From assembly GCA_902593905.1 (NCBI GenBank), contig CACJKF010000003.1, positions 1 through 63,037 of the forward strand: DNA of 63,037 bases. Reading direction: 5' to 3'. This document shows, one piece after another, positions 9,425 to 19,571 of this stretch (positions within the stretch are counted from its first letter, which is position 1; every line of letters begins with the position of its first letter). The stretch comes from an uncultured Pelagibacteraceae bacterium. GTDB taxonomy: Bacteria; Pseudomonadota; Alphaproteobacteria; Pelagibacterales; Pelagibacteraceae. The notes below the pieces were generated by a model. The model did not search any database. It was not told the origin of the DNA and was given only the letters and a program-made list of their open reading frames with translations. The position numbers were made by a program, and so were the translations under genes.

Positions 9425-11343
9425 TGCCTCAAATTCAATTATTAGATGGTAAAAAAATTCCCTTCACAAAATCGATAAATGGATTTGAACTAACAAAAAA
9501 AATCAGTAAGTCTCTTGAGAAATCTGCTTTGATTATGGAAGTAGATGGCGAATTAAAAGATTTAAGTCATGAAATTAAAAAAGATTCAACAGTAAGAATC
9601 ATAACTTCTAAGGATAAAGAGGGCCTCGAAGTAGTTAGACACGATGCAGCTCACATAATGGCCATGGCTGTTCAAGAATTATTTCCAGGTACGCAAGTGA
9701 CTATCGGACCAGTAATAGAAAACGGTTTTTACTATGATTTTGCTAGAAAAGAACCTTTTACTAGTAATGATTTAAAAAAAATTGAAAAAAAAATGTCTGA
9801 AATAATTGATAAAGATGTAAAAACTAAAAGGGAAGTTTGGGAGAGAGATAAAGCTATTTCACATTTTAAAAAAATTGGTGAAAAATATAAAGCTGAAATT
9901 ATTGAGAGCATACCAAAAAATGAGGTGCTTTCCGTGTATCATCACGGTAATACATGGCATGATTTATGTAGAGGCCCACATTTATCTTCTTCAGGTAAAA
10001 TTGGAAAAGCTTTTAAATTAACAAAAGTTTCAGGGGCTTATTGGAGAGGAGATTCTAAAAATGAAATGTTACAAAGAATTTATGGGACCTGCTGGACCTC
10101 AAAAAAAGACTTGGATGAGTATCTTAATCGGTTAGAGGAGGCTGAAAAAAGAGATCATAGAAAGCTTGGCAAAGAGATGGATCTTTTTCATTTCAGAGAG
10201 GAAAGTCCAGGTTCGGTTTTTTGGCATGAAAAAGGCTGGTTATTGTTTCAAAGACTAATTGAATATATGAGAATGAAACAACGATTAGCAGGATATAAAG
10301 AAATCAACACTCCAGAACTTTTAGACAAATCTTTATGGGAAAAATCAGGTCATTGGGAAAAGTTTGGCGAACACATGTTTACCTCGGAAACACCAGATGA
10401 AAAAACTTTCGCAGTTAAACCAATGAATTGCCCAGGTTGTGTTCAAATTTTTAATCAAGGATTAAAAAGTTATAGAGATTTACCTTTAAAATTATCAGAA
10501 TTTGGAAAAGTTCACAGATATGAACCTTCTGGTGCGTTACATGGCCTATTAAGGGTTAGAGCTTTTACACAAGATGATGCCCACATTTTTTGTACAGAAG
10601 ATCAAATTACTGAGGAGTCATTATCAGTCACAAATCTTATTTTAGAAATATATAAAGATTTAGGATTTAAAAACGTCATTTTAAAATATTCTGATAGACC
10701 AAACCAAAGAGTTGGAGATGATAGTGTTTGGGATAAATCTGAGGCTGCACTTTTAACTGCAATAAAAAAATCTAAACTTGAATATACAATAAATAAAGGA
10801 GAGGGAGCGTTTTATGGTCCTAAAATTGAATTTGTTTTAAGAGATGCAATTGGAAGAGATTGGCAGTGTGGAACTTTACAAGTAGATTTAAATTTACCAG
10901 AAAGATTGGGCGCATCATATGTAGCAAAAGACGGAAATAAAAAAGTTCCTGTAATGTTACACAGGGCTTTGTTTGGATCATTAGAGAGATTTATTGGAAT
11001 ATTAATTGAAAATTACGCTGGCAAACTGCCTTTTTGGTTATCTCCGGCACAAGCAGTAGTATGTTCTATTGCAGAAGAGAACAATAATTATGTCAAAAAG
11101 TTATTTGAAGATTTGTTTAAAGAAGGTATAAAATGTGAAATGGATTTAAGGAATGAAAAAATTAATTATAAAGTAAGAGAACATTCTCTTGCTAAGGTAC
11201 CTTATATAATCGTTTGTGGAAAAAGAGAAGTTGCAGAAAATACAGTTACTGTTAGAAAACTTGGTTTTGACAAACAAGAAGCCATGAAAAGAGAAGACCT
11301 AATCAAAATTATGCTAGACCTGAATAAATTACCTCTAAATTAA
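9424..11343 (+). CDS. thrS: Threonyl-tRNA synthetase
   Basis: Class II synthetase charging tRNA-Thr. An N-terminal TGS domain (residues 1-60) is followed by the editing domain with HDAAHIMAMAV and the class II core with MNCPGC (zinc Cys), RYEPSGALHGLLRVRAF (motif 2) and HRALFGSLERFIG (motif 3). A C-terminal anticodon-binding domain follows. At 639 residues it is full length. It shares one base with the upstream glycosyltransferase and is followed with no gap by infC, the gene order usual in bacteria. Confidence 0.97.
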   Translation: MPQIQLLDGKKIPFTKSINGFELTKKISKSLEKSALIMEVDGELKDLSHEIKKDSTVRIITSKDKEGLEVVRHDAAHIMAMAVQELFPGTQVTIGPVIENGFYYDFARKEPFTSNDLKKIEKKMSEIIDKDVKTKREVWERDKAISHFKKIGEKYKAEIIESIPKNEVLSVYHHGNTWHDLCRGPHLSSSGKIGKAFKLTKVSGAYWRGDSKNEMLQRIYGTCWTSKKDLDEYLNRLEEAEKRDHRKLGKEMDLFHFREESPGSVFWHEKGWLLFQRLIEYMRMKQRLAGYKEINTPELLDKSLWEKSGHWEKFGEHMFTSETPDEKTFAVKPMNCPGCVQIFNQGLKSYRDLPLKLSEFGKVHRYEPSGALHGLLRVRAFTQDDAHIFCTEDQITEESLSVTNLILEIYKDLGFKNVILKYSDRPNQRVGDDSVWDKSEAALLTAIKKSKLEYTINKGEGAFYGPKIEFVLRDAIGRDWQCGTLQVDLNLPERLGASYVAKDGNKKVPVMLHRALFGSLERFIGILIENYAGKLPFWLSPAQAVVCSIAEENNNYVKKLFEDLFKEGIKCEMDLRNEKINYKVREHSLAKVPYIIVCGKREVAENTVTVRKLGFDKQEAMKREDLIKIMLDLNKLPLN

Positions 11344-11889
11344 GTGCCAAATTCAAAACCAAATTATTTTCAGAGAAGAACAAAACCACAAGGCCCAAGA
11401 GCTAATGAAAGAATAAGAGCATTAGATGTTCAAGTAATTGGAAGCGATGGCGCTAATTTAGGTGCAATGCCATTGAACAAAGCTATTGAGTTAGCAAAGC
11501 AAGAGGATTTAGATTTAATAGAAATATCACCAAATGCAAATCCACCTGTTTGCAAAATTATGGATATCGGTAAATATAAATACGATTTACAAAAAAAAGC
11601 TAATCAGGCGAAAAAAAAACAAAAAACTATATCATTAAAGGAAATTAAATTAAGACCAGGGACTGAAGCCCACGACTATAATTTTAAAATTAAAAATGCT
11701 AAAAAATTTATTAGCAAAGGGGATAAAGTAAAATTTACCGTTAAATTCAAAGGAAGAGAAATGCAGCACTCTAATCTTGGAAAAGAATTGATGAACAAAA
11801 TTATTGAAGAAACAAAAGATATAGCGAAAGTTGAGAGCCAGCCTAAATTTGAGGGTAAACAAATGGTTATGATCATTCAGCCCATTTAA
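11344..11889 (+). CDS. infC: Translation initiation factor IF-3
   Basis: Binds the 30S subunit, prevents premature 50S joining and proofreads start codon selection. The N-terminal domain has NERIRALDVQVIGSDGANLG and the C-terminal domain KEIKLRPGTEAHDYNFKIKNA. The start is GTG at 11344: the in-frame codon just before it is the thrS TAA, so no upstream start is possible, and the first internal ATG would remove much of the N-domain. Non-ATG starts are usual for infC (AUU in E. coli); GUG is a milder case. It has 181 residues and sits in the thrS-infC-rpmI-rplT order. Confidence 0.96.
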   Translation: MPNSKPNYFQRRTKPQGPRANERIRALDVQVIGSDGANLGAMPLNKAIELAKQEDLDLIEISPNANPPVCKIMDIGKYKYDLQKKANQAKKKQKTISLKEIKLRPGTEAHDYNFKIKNAKKFISKGDKVKFTVKFKGREMQHSNLGKELMNKIIEETKDIAKVESQPKFEGKQMVMIIQPI

Positions 11890-11907
11890 ATCTAACATAA
11901 TAGCGAC

Positions 11908-11936
11908 TTGCTAAGATAAGATATTGCCTATATAAA
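11908..11936 (+). promoter_or_regulatory. Candidate sigma-70 promoter for rpmI-rplT
   Basis: TTGCTA at 11908-11913 and TATAAA at 11931-11936 are separated by exactly 17 bases, in the 59-base gap between infC and rpmI. A start point six to eight bases downstream would leave a leader of only about five bases before the rpmI ATG at 11949. Confidence 0.5.
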
Positions 11937-11948
11937 ACCGAAATATTT

Positions 11949-12155
11949 ATGCCAAAATTAAAAACTAAAAGCTCAGCAAAAAAAAGATTTAGATTTACAG
12001 CATCGGGTAAAATTAAAATGCCTCAAGCTGGCAAGCGGCATGGCATGATTAAAAGAACTAATTCACAAATCAGAAAACAGAGAGGCACTACGATAATGAC
12101 AAAGCAAGATACAAAAATCGTAAAGTCGTATATGCCATATAATTTAAGAGGATAA
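11949..12155 (+). CDS. rpmI: 50S ribosomal protein L35
   Basis: A small basic ribosomal protein of the large subunit. [20 protein letters not shown] is the L35 N-terminal signature and the remainder is Lys/Arg-rich (68 aa, slightly over the usual 65). It follows infC after a 59-base gap holding a promoter-like pair and is followed by rplT after one base. Confidence 0.96.
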   Translation: MPKLKTKSSAKKRFRFTASGKIKMPQAGKRHGMIKRTNSQIRKQRGTTIMTKQDTKIVKSYMPYNLRG

Positions 12156-12156
12156 A

Positions 12157-12513
12157 ATGGCTAGAACAAAACGTGGTGTAGTAAGCAGAGCTAAACATAA
12201 AAAAGTTTTTAAATCAGTTAAAGGCCAGTACGGAAGAAGAAAGAATACTATTAGAATAGCTCGTCAAGCTATGGAGAAAGCAATGCAATATGCTTATAGA
12301 GATAGAAAGGCGAAAAAAAGAGAATTCAGATCATTGTGGATACAAAGAATAAATGCAGGTGTTAGAGCCGAAGGTTTAACTTATGCAAAATTTATTAATG
12401 GTTTAGCTAAATCAAAAATTAAATTAGATAGAAAAGTTTTGGCTGAATTGGCTTATAACAACCCAGAAGTCTTTAAATCTGTAGTTAAAAAGGTTCAATC
12501 CTCCCTTGGCTAA
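12157..12513 (+). CDS. rplT: 50S ribosomal protein L20
   Basis: A large-subunit assembly protein; in many bacteria it also autoregulates the infC-rpmI-rplT message. The sequence has [16 protein letters not shown] and [20 protein letters not shown], diagnostic for L20, and 118 residues is the usual length. An AGAGGA-like ribosome site overlaps the end of rpmI a few bases before ATG 12157. I see no long-range pseudoknot leader that would match the E. coli L20 operator. Confidence 0.97.
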   Translation: MARTKRGVVSRAKHKKVFKSVKGQYGRRKNTIRIARQAMEKAMQYAYRDRKAKKREFRSLWIQRINAGVRAEGLTYAKFINGLAKSKIKLDRKVLAELAYNNPEVFKSVVKKVQSSLG

Positions 12514-12562
12514 AAGGGTCTTTGATTTCAAACGAACTTTAATATAAAAAATCAATAACCTA

Positions 12563-13630
12563 ATGAGTGATTTGGATAAAATAAATTCTATTTTTAACGC
12601 AAAAATTGACTCTGTTAAAACTAAAGAAGACTTGCAAAATTTAAAAACAGAGTTTTTTGGAAAAAACGGAAAAATCACACAGCAATTCAAAACATTAGGT
12701 TCATTGGAACCTGAAAAAAGAAAAGATTTTGCTTCTAATTTAAATAAAATTAAAGATGATTTATCAAGTCAGATTGAACAGAAAAGTTCTGAATTAGAGA
12801 ATGCAGAAATTAGTGATAAATTAAAAAACGAAAAAGTTGATGTAACTTTACCAATCCGACCATATCAACAAGGAAAAATCCATCCAGTATCTCAAGTTAT
12901 TGACGAAATTTCCTCAATTTTTTCTGAAATTGGTTTTACAGTTGCAGAAGGTCCAGATGTCGAAACTGAATATAATAATTTTACAGCATTAAACACTCCT
13001 GAAGATCACCCTGCAAGAGATATGCACGACACTTTTTATTTAGAAAAAAACAAAAAACTTCTTTTAAGGACACACACTTCTCCAGTACAAATTAGAGCAA
13101 TGATCGATGGAAAACCACCTTTTAAAATAATTGTTCCTGGTAGAACTTATAGATGCGATAGTGATCAAACTCATGCCCCGATGTTCCATCAATTAGAAGG
13201 TCTTCATATAGATAGAAATATTACTATGGGTCATCTAAAAGGATGTTTAGATTATTTTATTAAAGAATTTTTCGAAGTTAAAAACGTAAAAATGAGATTC
13301 AGGCCCAGCCACTTCCCATTTACCGAACCATCAGCTGAAGTAGACATTGGATATAGAATCGAGAATGAAAAAATTGTAATTGGTGAAGGTGATAAATGGT
13401 TAGAAATTTTAGGTTGTGGGATGGTTCATCCTAATGTTCTGAAAAATACAAAAGTTGATCCAAAAAAATATCAAGGATTTGCTTTTGGAATGGGCATTGA
13501 TCGATTGGCGATGTTAAAATATGGAATCAACGATCTAAGAGCCTTTTTTGAAACAGATTATAGATGGTTAAGTCATTTTGGTTTTGATCCATTAGATGTA
13601 CCGACTAACTATAGAGGGTTAAGCAAATGA
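12563..13630 (+). CDS. pheS: Phenylalanyl-tRNA synthetase alpha subunit
   Basis: Catalytic subunit of the (alpha-beta)2 enzyme that charges tRNA-Phe. An N-terminal coiled-coil arm (residues 1-90) is followed by the class II core with [24 protein letters not shown] and [15 protein letters not shown] (motif 3 with its Arg). Length 355 is typical. It lies 49 bases after rplT and overlaps pheT by four bases (ATGA). The cognate tRNA-Phe gene is also in the window at 60377. Confidence 0.97.
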   Translation: MSDLDKINSIFNAKIDSVKTKEDLQNLKTEFFGKNGKITQQFKTLGSLEPEKRKDFASNLNKIKDDLSSQIEQKSSELENAEISDKLKNEKVDVTLPIRPYQQGKIHPVSQVIDEISSIFSEIGFTVAEGPDVETEYNNFTALNTPEDHPARDMHDTFYLEKNKKLLLRTHTSPVQIRAMIDGKPPFKIIVPGRTYRCDSDQTHAPMFHQLEGLHIDRNITMGHLKGCLDYFIKEFFEVKNVKMRFRPSHFPFTEPSAEVDIGYRIENEKIVIGEGDKWLEILGCGMVHPNVLKNTKVDPKKYQGFAFGMGIDRLAMLKYGINDLRAFFETDYRWLSHFGFDPLDVPTNYRGLSK

Positions 13631-16029
13631 TTATTACTCTTCCATGGTTAAAAGAACATTTGAAAACTAATGCTAACGAAAATGAAATTATTAAAAAACT
13701 TACTAATATTGGCTTAGAGGTTGAAAGTGTAAAAGAAAAATCAGGAGAGCTAAGTGAATTTAAAATAGCTAAAATTATCAAGGCCGAGAAACATCCCAAT
13801 GCAGATAAATTAAAAGTATGTGATGTAAACATCGGTGGGAAAGAAACTTTAAAAGTTGTCTGTGGAGCACCTAACGCAAGAGATGGCCTTGTAACGATTT
13901 ATGCTCCGCCAGGGGCAATAATACCCAAAACAAAGTTTCAATTAAAAATTGCTAAAATACGAGGAGTCGAATCTCGGGGTATGTTGTGTTCTGAAAGCGA
14001 ACTGAATTTATCAGATGAAAGTGAAGGAATAATAGAATTGAATGCTAAGGAAAACGAAATAGGAAAAAGTTACTTTAAAATCAAATCAGAGAAAGCAATC
14101 GATATTGCAATTACACCAAACAGACCAGATTGTTTGGGCGTAAGAGGTATAGCAAGAGATTTATCCTCTACTGGAATAGGTAAATTAATATTTTTGAAAA
14201 GAAAAAAAATAAAACAAAGTTTAAAGCATCACGTCAAGACTTCAATAACTAAAGATAAGCATCAAGGATGTTTAACATTTGGAAGTTGTTATATTAAAAA
14301 TATAAGTAATAAAGAGAGTCCTGAATGGTTAAAAAATAAACTTTTTGCTCTTGGCTTAAAACCGATTTCTGCTGTTGTCGATATAACTAATTATGTAATG
14401 TTTGATTTAAATCGCCCGTTACATGCTTACGATGCAGATAAAATTGATAAAGAAATAATTGTAAGAGATTCAAAAGAAGGGGAAGAGTTTGAATCTTTAG
14501 ACAATAAAAAATACAAACTTAAAAAAGGGATGTGCGTTATTGCAGATAAGTCCAGTATTTTGGGTCTTGGGGGAATTATTGGAGGGACAAAAACTTCAAC
14601 AGAATTTGATACTAAAAATATTTTACTTGAGTCTGCGTATTTTCTGCCATCTTCAATAAGAAAAACTTCTCGAGAGCTATCAATTAACACTGATGCAAAA
14701 TATAGATTTGAAAGGGGCATTGATCCAAACTCTGTAACAGAAGGCTTAGAGGTTGCCGCCAATTTAATATTAAAGATATGTGGGGGACAAGCAAGCAAGT
14801 TTACCATTGTAGGAAAAAATTCTCAAAAAAATAAAATTATAAATTTTGATATTGATAATTTTGAAAATTTAATTGGTATACCAATATCTATTAATGAGGC
14901 ACAAAAAATTTTAAATTCACTAGGTTTTACTTGTAAAAAAGGAAAAAAGAGTCTTAAAATAGAAATTCCTTCATGGAGACCAGATATTAATCAAGATGTA
15001 GATATAATTGAGGAACTTATAAGAATTAAAGGTTTCAAAAATATAAAATTAGTTATTCCTGAAAGAAATAGAGAAAATGAAACCTTAAATTTTAAACAAA
15101 AATTATTCCATTTGTCACAAAGATCTCTTGCATCTAAAGGATTTCTCGAGTCAGTTACCTGGTCATTTACCGACTCTAAAATTGATATTCAATTTTCAAA
15201 AGGTGAAAAAGAAATTGCGATTTTAAATCCTATTTCTTCTGACCTAAATGTTTTGCGAAGATCAATCTTTTCAAACCTTTCACTTTACCTAAAAAAAAAT
15301 CAAGATAGAGGTTATGAAGATGTATCTCTATTTGAAATAGGACCAGTATTTTTTGGAAAAAATCCTGGAGAACAGCAAATTGTGGTTGGTGCCTTAAAGT
15401 CAGGAAAAGTGAATAGAAAAAGCTGGATAGAAAAGGAAAGAGACCTAGATGTGTTTGATATTAAAAGTGATGTAATGAAAACTTTAATTGAACTTGGAGT
15501 ACCTGAAAAAGATCTTTTTATTAGTGATAAAACAAAACAGTGTTACCATCCAGGAAGATCTGGCTGTATTAATTTAAAATCAGAGAAAGGTCCTCACCTT
15601 GCTTACTTTGGCGAAATACATCCTGCTATTATAAAAAAATTAGATTTTAAAGAACCAAATATTTATGGATTAGAAATATTTTTAAAGAATATTCCTGAAC
15701 CTAATAAAAAGGTTAGGCAAACTAAAAAAAGTTTTCAACCTTCAGATTTTCAAAAATCTCAAAGAGATTTTGCTTTTGTTATAGATAAAATTTTTAAGAT
15801 AGGTTTGTTAGAAAAGATTATTAAAGAAATAGATGACTCACTTATTCAAGAAGTAACAACCTTTGATGTTTATGAGGGTGAAAACATTCCCAAAAATAAA
15901 AAATCAGTTGCAATTAACGTTACTTTGCAGTCTTTAAATAAAACCTTAAGTGAAAAAGATATAGATCAGATTAGTAAAAAAATTATTGATGTGGTCAAAG
16001 AAAAAACAGGCGCTACAATTAGGTCCTAA
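13627..16029 (+). CDS. pheT: Phenylalanyl-tRNA synthetase beta subunit
   Basis: Structural and editing subunit of PheRS. It has the N-terminal PWLKEHL segment, an EMAP/tRNA-binding domain (residues about 40-150, with [17 protein letters not shown]), B3/B4 and B5 domains ([37 protein letters not shown]) and a C-terminal ferredoxin-like anticodon-binding domain. At 800 residues it is full length. It overlaps pheS by four bases and shares one base with lepA (TAATG). Confidence 0.97.
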   Translation: MIITLPWLKEHLKTNANENEIIKKLTNIGLEVESVKEKSGELSEFKIAKIIKAEKHPNADKLKVCDVNIGGKETLKVVCGAPNARDGLVTIYAPPGAIIPKTKFQLKIAKIRGVESRGMLCSESELNLSDESEGIIELNAKENEIGKSYFKIKSEKAIDIAITPNRPDCLGVRGIARDLSSTGIGKLIFLKRKKIKQSLKHHVKTSITKDKHQGCLTFGSCYIKNISNKESPEWLKNKLFALGLKPISAVVDITNYVMFDLNRPLHAYDADKIDKEIIVRDSKEGEEFESLDNKKYKLKKGMCVIADKSSILGLGGIIGGTKTSTEFDTKNILLESAYFLPSSIRKTSRELSINTDAKYRFERGIDPNSVTEGLEVAANLILKICGGQASKFTIVGKNSQKNKIINFDIDNFENLIGIPISINEAQKILNSLGFTCKKGKKSLKIEIPSWRPDINQDVDIIEELIRIKGFKNIKLVIPERNRENETLNFKQKLFHLSQRSLASKGFLESVTWSFTDSKIDIQFSKGEKEIAILNPISSDLNVLRRSIFSNLSLYLKKNQDRGYEDVSLFEIGPVFFGKNPGEQQIVVGALKSGKVNRKSWIEKERDLDVFDIKSDVMKTLIELGVPEKDLFISDKTKQCYHPGRSGCINLKSEKGPHLAYFGEIHPAIIKKLDFKEPNIYGLEIFLKNIPEPNKKVRQTKKSFQPSDFQKSQRDFAFVIDKIFKIGLLEKIIKEIDDSLIQEVTTFDVYEGENIPKNKKSVAINVTLQSLNKTLSEKDIDQISKKIIDVVKEKTGATIRS

Positions 16030-17837
16030 TGTCAGATACAAAAAGAATACGTAATTTTTCGATAATTGCGCACATTGATCATGGTAAATCTACAATAGCA
16101 GATAGAATAATCCATAAGTGCGGAGGTTTGACAGACCGAGAAATGAAACAACAAGTGTTGGACTCAATGGATATTGAAAGAGAGCGAGGCATTACAATAA
16201 AGGCCCAAACTGTAAAACTTGACTATAAAAGTAAAGACGGTCAAAGTTATAAACTTAATATAATCGATACGCCTGGACACGTGGATTTTGGATACGAAGT
16301 AAGCAGATCACTATCGGCATGCGAAGGCTCACTTTTGATAGTCGATAGCACCCAAGGAGTGGAAGCTCAAACTTTAGCTAATGTATATCAAGCACTTGAG
16401 ATAAATCATGAAGTAATACCTATATTAAATAAAATAGATTTACCTGCATCAGATATAGAAAAAACAAAAAAAGAAATAGAAGACGTAGTTGGAATTGAAA
16501 CTACAAACGCAATTCCATGCTCAGGAAAAACTGGTGAAGGCATTGATGATATTCTAGAGGCAATAATAAATAAGTTGCCAGCCCCAAAAGGCATTACTAA
16601 CGACAAACTTAAATGTTTATTGGTAGACAGTTGGTATGACAGCTATTTGGGTGTGGTTATTCTAGTTCGCGTAATTGACGGTAAATTAAAAAAAGGCATG
16701 AAGATAAAATTAATGTCTAATAATCAAGAACATTTATTAGAAAAAGTAGGAGTATTTACACCTAAACCGACTGATATAGATGAGCTAAACTCAGGTGAAA
16801 TTGGATTTATAATTACAGGTATAAAATCGCTCTCAGAAACAAAAGTTGGAGATACAATATGCGATGCTAACGATCCAATTCATAATCCTTTACCTGGGTT
16901 TAAGCCGAGCAAGCCAGTTGTGTTTTGCGGTTTATTTCCAGTCGATAGTTCAGAGTATCAAAAATTAAAAGACGGTTTAGCTAAACTTAAATTAAATGAT
17001 GCGAGTTTTTCTTATGAACCTGAGTCTTCAAGCGCATTAGGTCTTGGGTTTAGATGTGGTTTTTTAGGTCTTTTACATCTTGAAATAATAACAGAGAGAC
17101 TCGAGAGAGAATTTGATGTAAGTTTAATAACAACTACCCCAGGGGTTATTTACAAAGTTCATACAACTACAAATAAAATATTGGACTTACAAAATCCGAC
17201 AAACATGCCAGACCCCTCTCAAATTGAGAAAATTGAAGAACCTTGGATTAAATCTACCATCATTACACCAGATGAGTATTTAGGTTCGATTATAAAGATT
17301 TGCCAAGATAAAAGAGGAATTCAAACTAATTTATCTTATTCTGGAAGTAGGGCCGTATTATCATATGATTTACCACTCAATGAAGTTGTATTTGATTTTA
17401 ACGATAGGCTAAAATCTGTATCGAGTGGTTATGCAAGTTTTGATTATGAAATTTCTGATTATAGAGAGGGCGATCTTGTCAAATTAGGAATTTTAGTTAA
17501 CTCTGAACCTGTTGATGCTTTAGCAATGATTATTCATAAAGACTTTGCTCAAAAAACTGGTAGACAAGTATGTGAAAAATTAAAAGATTTAATTCCAAGA
17601 CATAACTTTATGATACCAGTGCAAGCAGCTATTGGTGGAAAAATTGTAGCTCGGGAGTCAATCAAAGGATTTAAAAAAGATGTTTTAACAAAAATTCATG
17701 GGGGAGGAGCAACAGATAGAAAGAGAAAGCTATTAGATAAACAAAAAAAAGGTAAGGCTAGGTCAAAACAGTTTGGAAAAGTAGAGATACCGCAAGAAGC
17801 ATTTATTGGAGTTTTAAAAATTAATAAAGAAACTTAA
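16029..17837 (+). CDS. lepA: Elongation factor 4 (LepA) GTPase
   Basis: A ribosome-associated translational GTPase thought to back-translocate stalled ribosomes or aid initiation and assembly. The GTPase domain shows [13 protein letters not shown] (P-loop), RGITIKAQT (switch I), DTPGHVDF and NKIDLP. EF-G-like domains follow, and the LepA-specific C-terminus includes [19 protein letters not shown]. Length 602 is usual. It is coupled by one-base overlaps to pheT upstream and to a glycosyltransferase downstream. Confidence 0.97.
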   Translation: MSDTKRIRNFSIIAHIDHGKSTIADRIIHKCGGLTDREMKQQVLDSMDIERERGITIKAQTVKLDYKSKDGQSYKLNIIDTPGHVDFGYEVSRSLSACEGSLLIVDSTQGVEAQTLANVYQALEINHEVIPILNKIDLPASDIEKTKKEIEDVVGIETTNAIPCSGKTGEGIDDILEAIINKLPAPKGITNDKLKCLLVDSWYDSYLGVVILVRVIDGKLKKGMKIKLMSNNQEHLLEKVGVFTPKPTDIDELNSGEIGFIITGIKSLSETKVGDTICDANDPIHNPLPGFKPSKPVVFCGLFPVDSSEYQKLKDGLAKLKLNDASFSYEPESSSALGLGFRCGFLGLLHLEIITERLEREFDVSLITTTPGVIYKVHTTTNKILDLQNPTNMPDPSQIEKIEEPWIKSTIITPDEYLGSIIKICQDKRGIQTNLSYSGSRAVLSYDLPLNEVVFDFNDRLKSVSSGYASFDYEISDYREGDLVKLGILVNSEPVDALAMIIHKDFAQKTGRQVCEKLKDLIPRHNFMIPVQAAIGGKIVARESIKGFKKDVLTKIHGGGATDRKRKLLDKQKKGKARSKQFGKVEIPQEAFIGVLKINKET

Positions 17838-18859
17838 TGAAAAAAAAATTATTTATTTTTACAAATGAAAGTTTTTTTACGCAAGATGAAAAATTTTTTT
17901 GTGATAATATTGACCTTAAATCTAGCCCTGAAGGATTAAATAAAAAATTTGAAGTAAATCTTTTTGGTAGAAAATCCTCAAAAAAAAGAGCACATGAAAT
18001 AAAATTAAAAAAATTAAAAATTTTTTCTAATATATTTTCTTATTTATCCGAAGTAATAAAATCTACAAAAATTGATGATACAAAATTTTTAGTTATTTCT
18101 ATTACCCCTTATACTTTTTTTATATGCCTATTTCTTAGGCTTTATGGAAAAACTCCGATTGTATATTTAAGAAGTGATGGTTACGGAGAATATAAAGCTA
18201 TTCTTGGGAGTATTGGCAAATTGGTTTACCATTGCATGTTTACTATAACTTCATTATTTTCCAATTTTATTAGTTGCAGAAATTATATTTTAAGAGGCAA
18301 GAAAGGCAAAGTCGTTAATCCATCTCAGCTTGATTCTGTTTGGCTTAGGAAGCCAAAAAATCAAGAAGTTAAAAATTTTAAACTTTTATATGTTGGAAGA
18401 ATAAGAGTAGAAAAAGGTATTTTCTCATTAGCTACTTTGATCAAAAATAAGCGAGATATTTCATTAACGATAGTAGGAGCAGAAAAAAATACCTCCTATA
18501 GAATAAATCAAAGTAATATTAATATTCAATTAACTCAAAGCAATAAAGTGAGGCTTATAAAATATTACGATGATCATGATATTTTTGTCTTACCTTCTTT
18601 TACAGAGGGGCATCCTATGGTTTTATTAGAAGCGCTAGCAAGAAGAAGACCTGTAATTGTCTTTGAAGAAATTGAGCACGTCATAGGCGATAAAAAAGGT
18701 ATTTTTGTTGCTAAGCGGAATTTTCTAAATTTTTTTGCAACACTCAACCATATTAAGAAAAATTATAAGAAAATTCAAAAAGATATGATGAAAAATAAAC
18801 TTTCTACAAATAAAGAGTTCATCGAAGAATTTGTAAAAGCAATAGATGATTTCAAATAG
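17837..18859 (+). CDS. Glycosyltransferase family 4-like protein
   Basis: A predicted GT-B glycosyltransferase. The donor half is clear: [19 protein letters not shown] near residue 190, and [25 protein letters not shown] with the Glu residues that bind the sugar nucleotide. The acceptor half is divergent and has a hydrophobic stretch near residue 90 ([21 protein letters not shown]), probably membrane-associated. At 340 residues it is a bit short for the family. The start shares one base with the lepA stop, and the final G of its TAG stop (18859) is the first base of tRNA-Ser. The acceptor is unknown; a surface-polysaccharide role is inferred. Confidence 0.82.
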   Translation: MKKKLFIFTNESFFTQDEKFFCDNIDLKSSPEGLNKKFEVNLFGRKSSKKRAHEIKLKKLKIFSNIFSYLSEVIKSTKIDDTKFLVISITPYTFFICLFLRLYGKTPIVYLRSDGYGEYKAILGSIGKLVYHCMFTITSLFSNFISCRNYILRGKKGKVVNPSQLDSVWLRKPKNQEVKNFKLLYVGRIRVEKGIFSLATLIKNKRDISLTIVGAEKNTSYRINQSNINIQLTQSNKVRLIKYYDDHDIFVLPSFTEGHPMVLLEALARRRPVIVFEEIEHVIGDKKGIFVAKRNFLNFFATLNHIKKNYKKIQKDMMKNKLSTNKEFIEEFVKAIDDFK

Positions 18860-18948
18860 GAGAGGTGGCCGAGTGGTTGAAGGCGCACGCTTGGAAAGCG
18901 TGTAAACGGGAAACCGTTTCGAGGGTTCGAATCCCTCTCTCTCCGCCA
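18859..18948 (+). tRNA. tRNA-Ser(GGA)
   Basis: The cloverleaf can be drawn directly. The acceptor GGAGAGG (18859-18865) pairs with TCTCTCC (18938-18944) with one G-T pair, then discriminator G and encoded CCA (18946-18948). The D-arm has the serine-type GCCGAGTGGTTGAAGGC, the anticodon stem CACGC/GCGTG frames the loop TTGGAAA (anticodon GGA, reads UCU/UCC), there is a long class II variable arm, and the T-arm GAGGG-TTCGAAT-CCCTC is normal. The first base is also the last base of the upstream gene's stop codon. Confidence 0.97.
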
Positions 18949-19014
18949 TTCATTATCCACATACAACTATAAAGAGTCTTAAGAAAAAAGCTCGAATCAT
19001 TTAAATTCATTATA

Positions 19015-19063
19015 GGGGCAGTGGAGGGAGACTGAAGCTGCCTTTGCTATTAAAGGCGAACTC
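19015..19063 (+). other. Unassigned hairpin-rich patch, candidate small structured RNA
   Basis: Within the 121-base gap between tRNA-Ser and the next (convergent) gene, this stretch is clearly more GC-rich than its surroundings and has no ORF. GGCAG (19017-19021) can pair with CTGCC (19038-19042), with an inner CAGT/ACTG pairing. Alternatively GCCTTT (19040-19045) pairs with AAAGGC (19052-19057) around a six-base loop. The two share bases 19040-19042 and exclude each other. It does not match the conserved cores of riboswitches, SRP RNA, tmRNA or RNase P RNA as far as I can recall them. Strand is uncertain; plus is preferred because the tRNA lies just upstream. Confidence 0.35.
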
Positions 19064-19069
19064 AAATTT

Positions 19070-19561
19070 CTATAAATTTTTTATTTTTTCAATCGGCAGA
19101 CGTAAAAATTTGTAGAACGTTTCTATTATTGTCGAAAATATAACAGTTGAAATTAAGCTATAACTAAAAAAAGGTAACGCAAGTGTGTAATTAGTAATTA
19201 ATCCATTTAACGAATATCCATAAGAGCCAAATGTCCACACCCCAAAGTTTGTGACTAAAAAAAATAAAGTTGCCCCTCCTAACGCTCCAAACATTCTGTG
19301 CAAAATAGATTTATTAAAATATTTTGCGACTAAACCTATAAGCAAAACACTACCCCAAGTAAAAACAATTGTAGAATGAAATCCAATAAATAAATCAGTA
19401 ATAATAAATGAAATTAAGACAATTCCTATATTTCTAGTGCCAAAAACGGCTGGTATATAAAAAGATAAAGCTAGTAAACTAGTAAAGTTTGGAGGGTGAG
19501 GGATAAACCTACTTAAAGTTAATGTTAAAAAAATTCCTAAATAAAAGTAAAACTTTTTCAT
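19070..19561 (-). CDS. DUF6580-family membrane protein, possible corrinoid transporter component
   Basis: An inner-membrane protein of 163 aa with about five hydrophobic segments. It has the landmarks I associate with the DUF6580 family: SRFIPHPPNF near the N-terminus, FFLVTNFGVWTFG in the middle and YTLALPFF near the end. The family looks like an S-component of energy-coupling-factor transporters and I recall members next to TonB-dependent B12 receptors; that is background, not shown here. It contains no cysteine. The gene lies ten bases after the BtuB-like receptor in the same orientation, so joint uptake of one ligand is the simplest reading. Confidence 0.7.
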   Translation of the reverse strand: MKKFYFYLGIFLTLTLSRFIPHPPNFTSLLALSFYIPAVFGTRNIGIVLISFIITDLFIGFHSTIVFTWGSVLLIGLVAKYFNKSILHRMFGALGGATLFFLVTNFGVWTFGSYGYSLNGLITNYTLALPFFSYSLISTVIFSTIIETFYKFLRLPIEKIKNL

Positions 19562-19571
19562 AATTTAATTA

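Noticed and set aside
12503-12523. Hairpin CCCTT/AAGGG after rplT as a terminator
   Set aside because: Stem is five pairs and lacks a T-run; pheS follows closely in the same operon order.
18725-18966. Minus-strand ORFs beginning AEREGFEPS and RERDSNPR across tRNA-Ser
   Set aside because: These are the well-known false ORFs from reading tRNA-Ser antisense; they overlap the tRNA and a real gene end.
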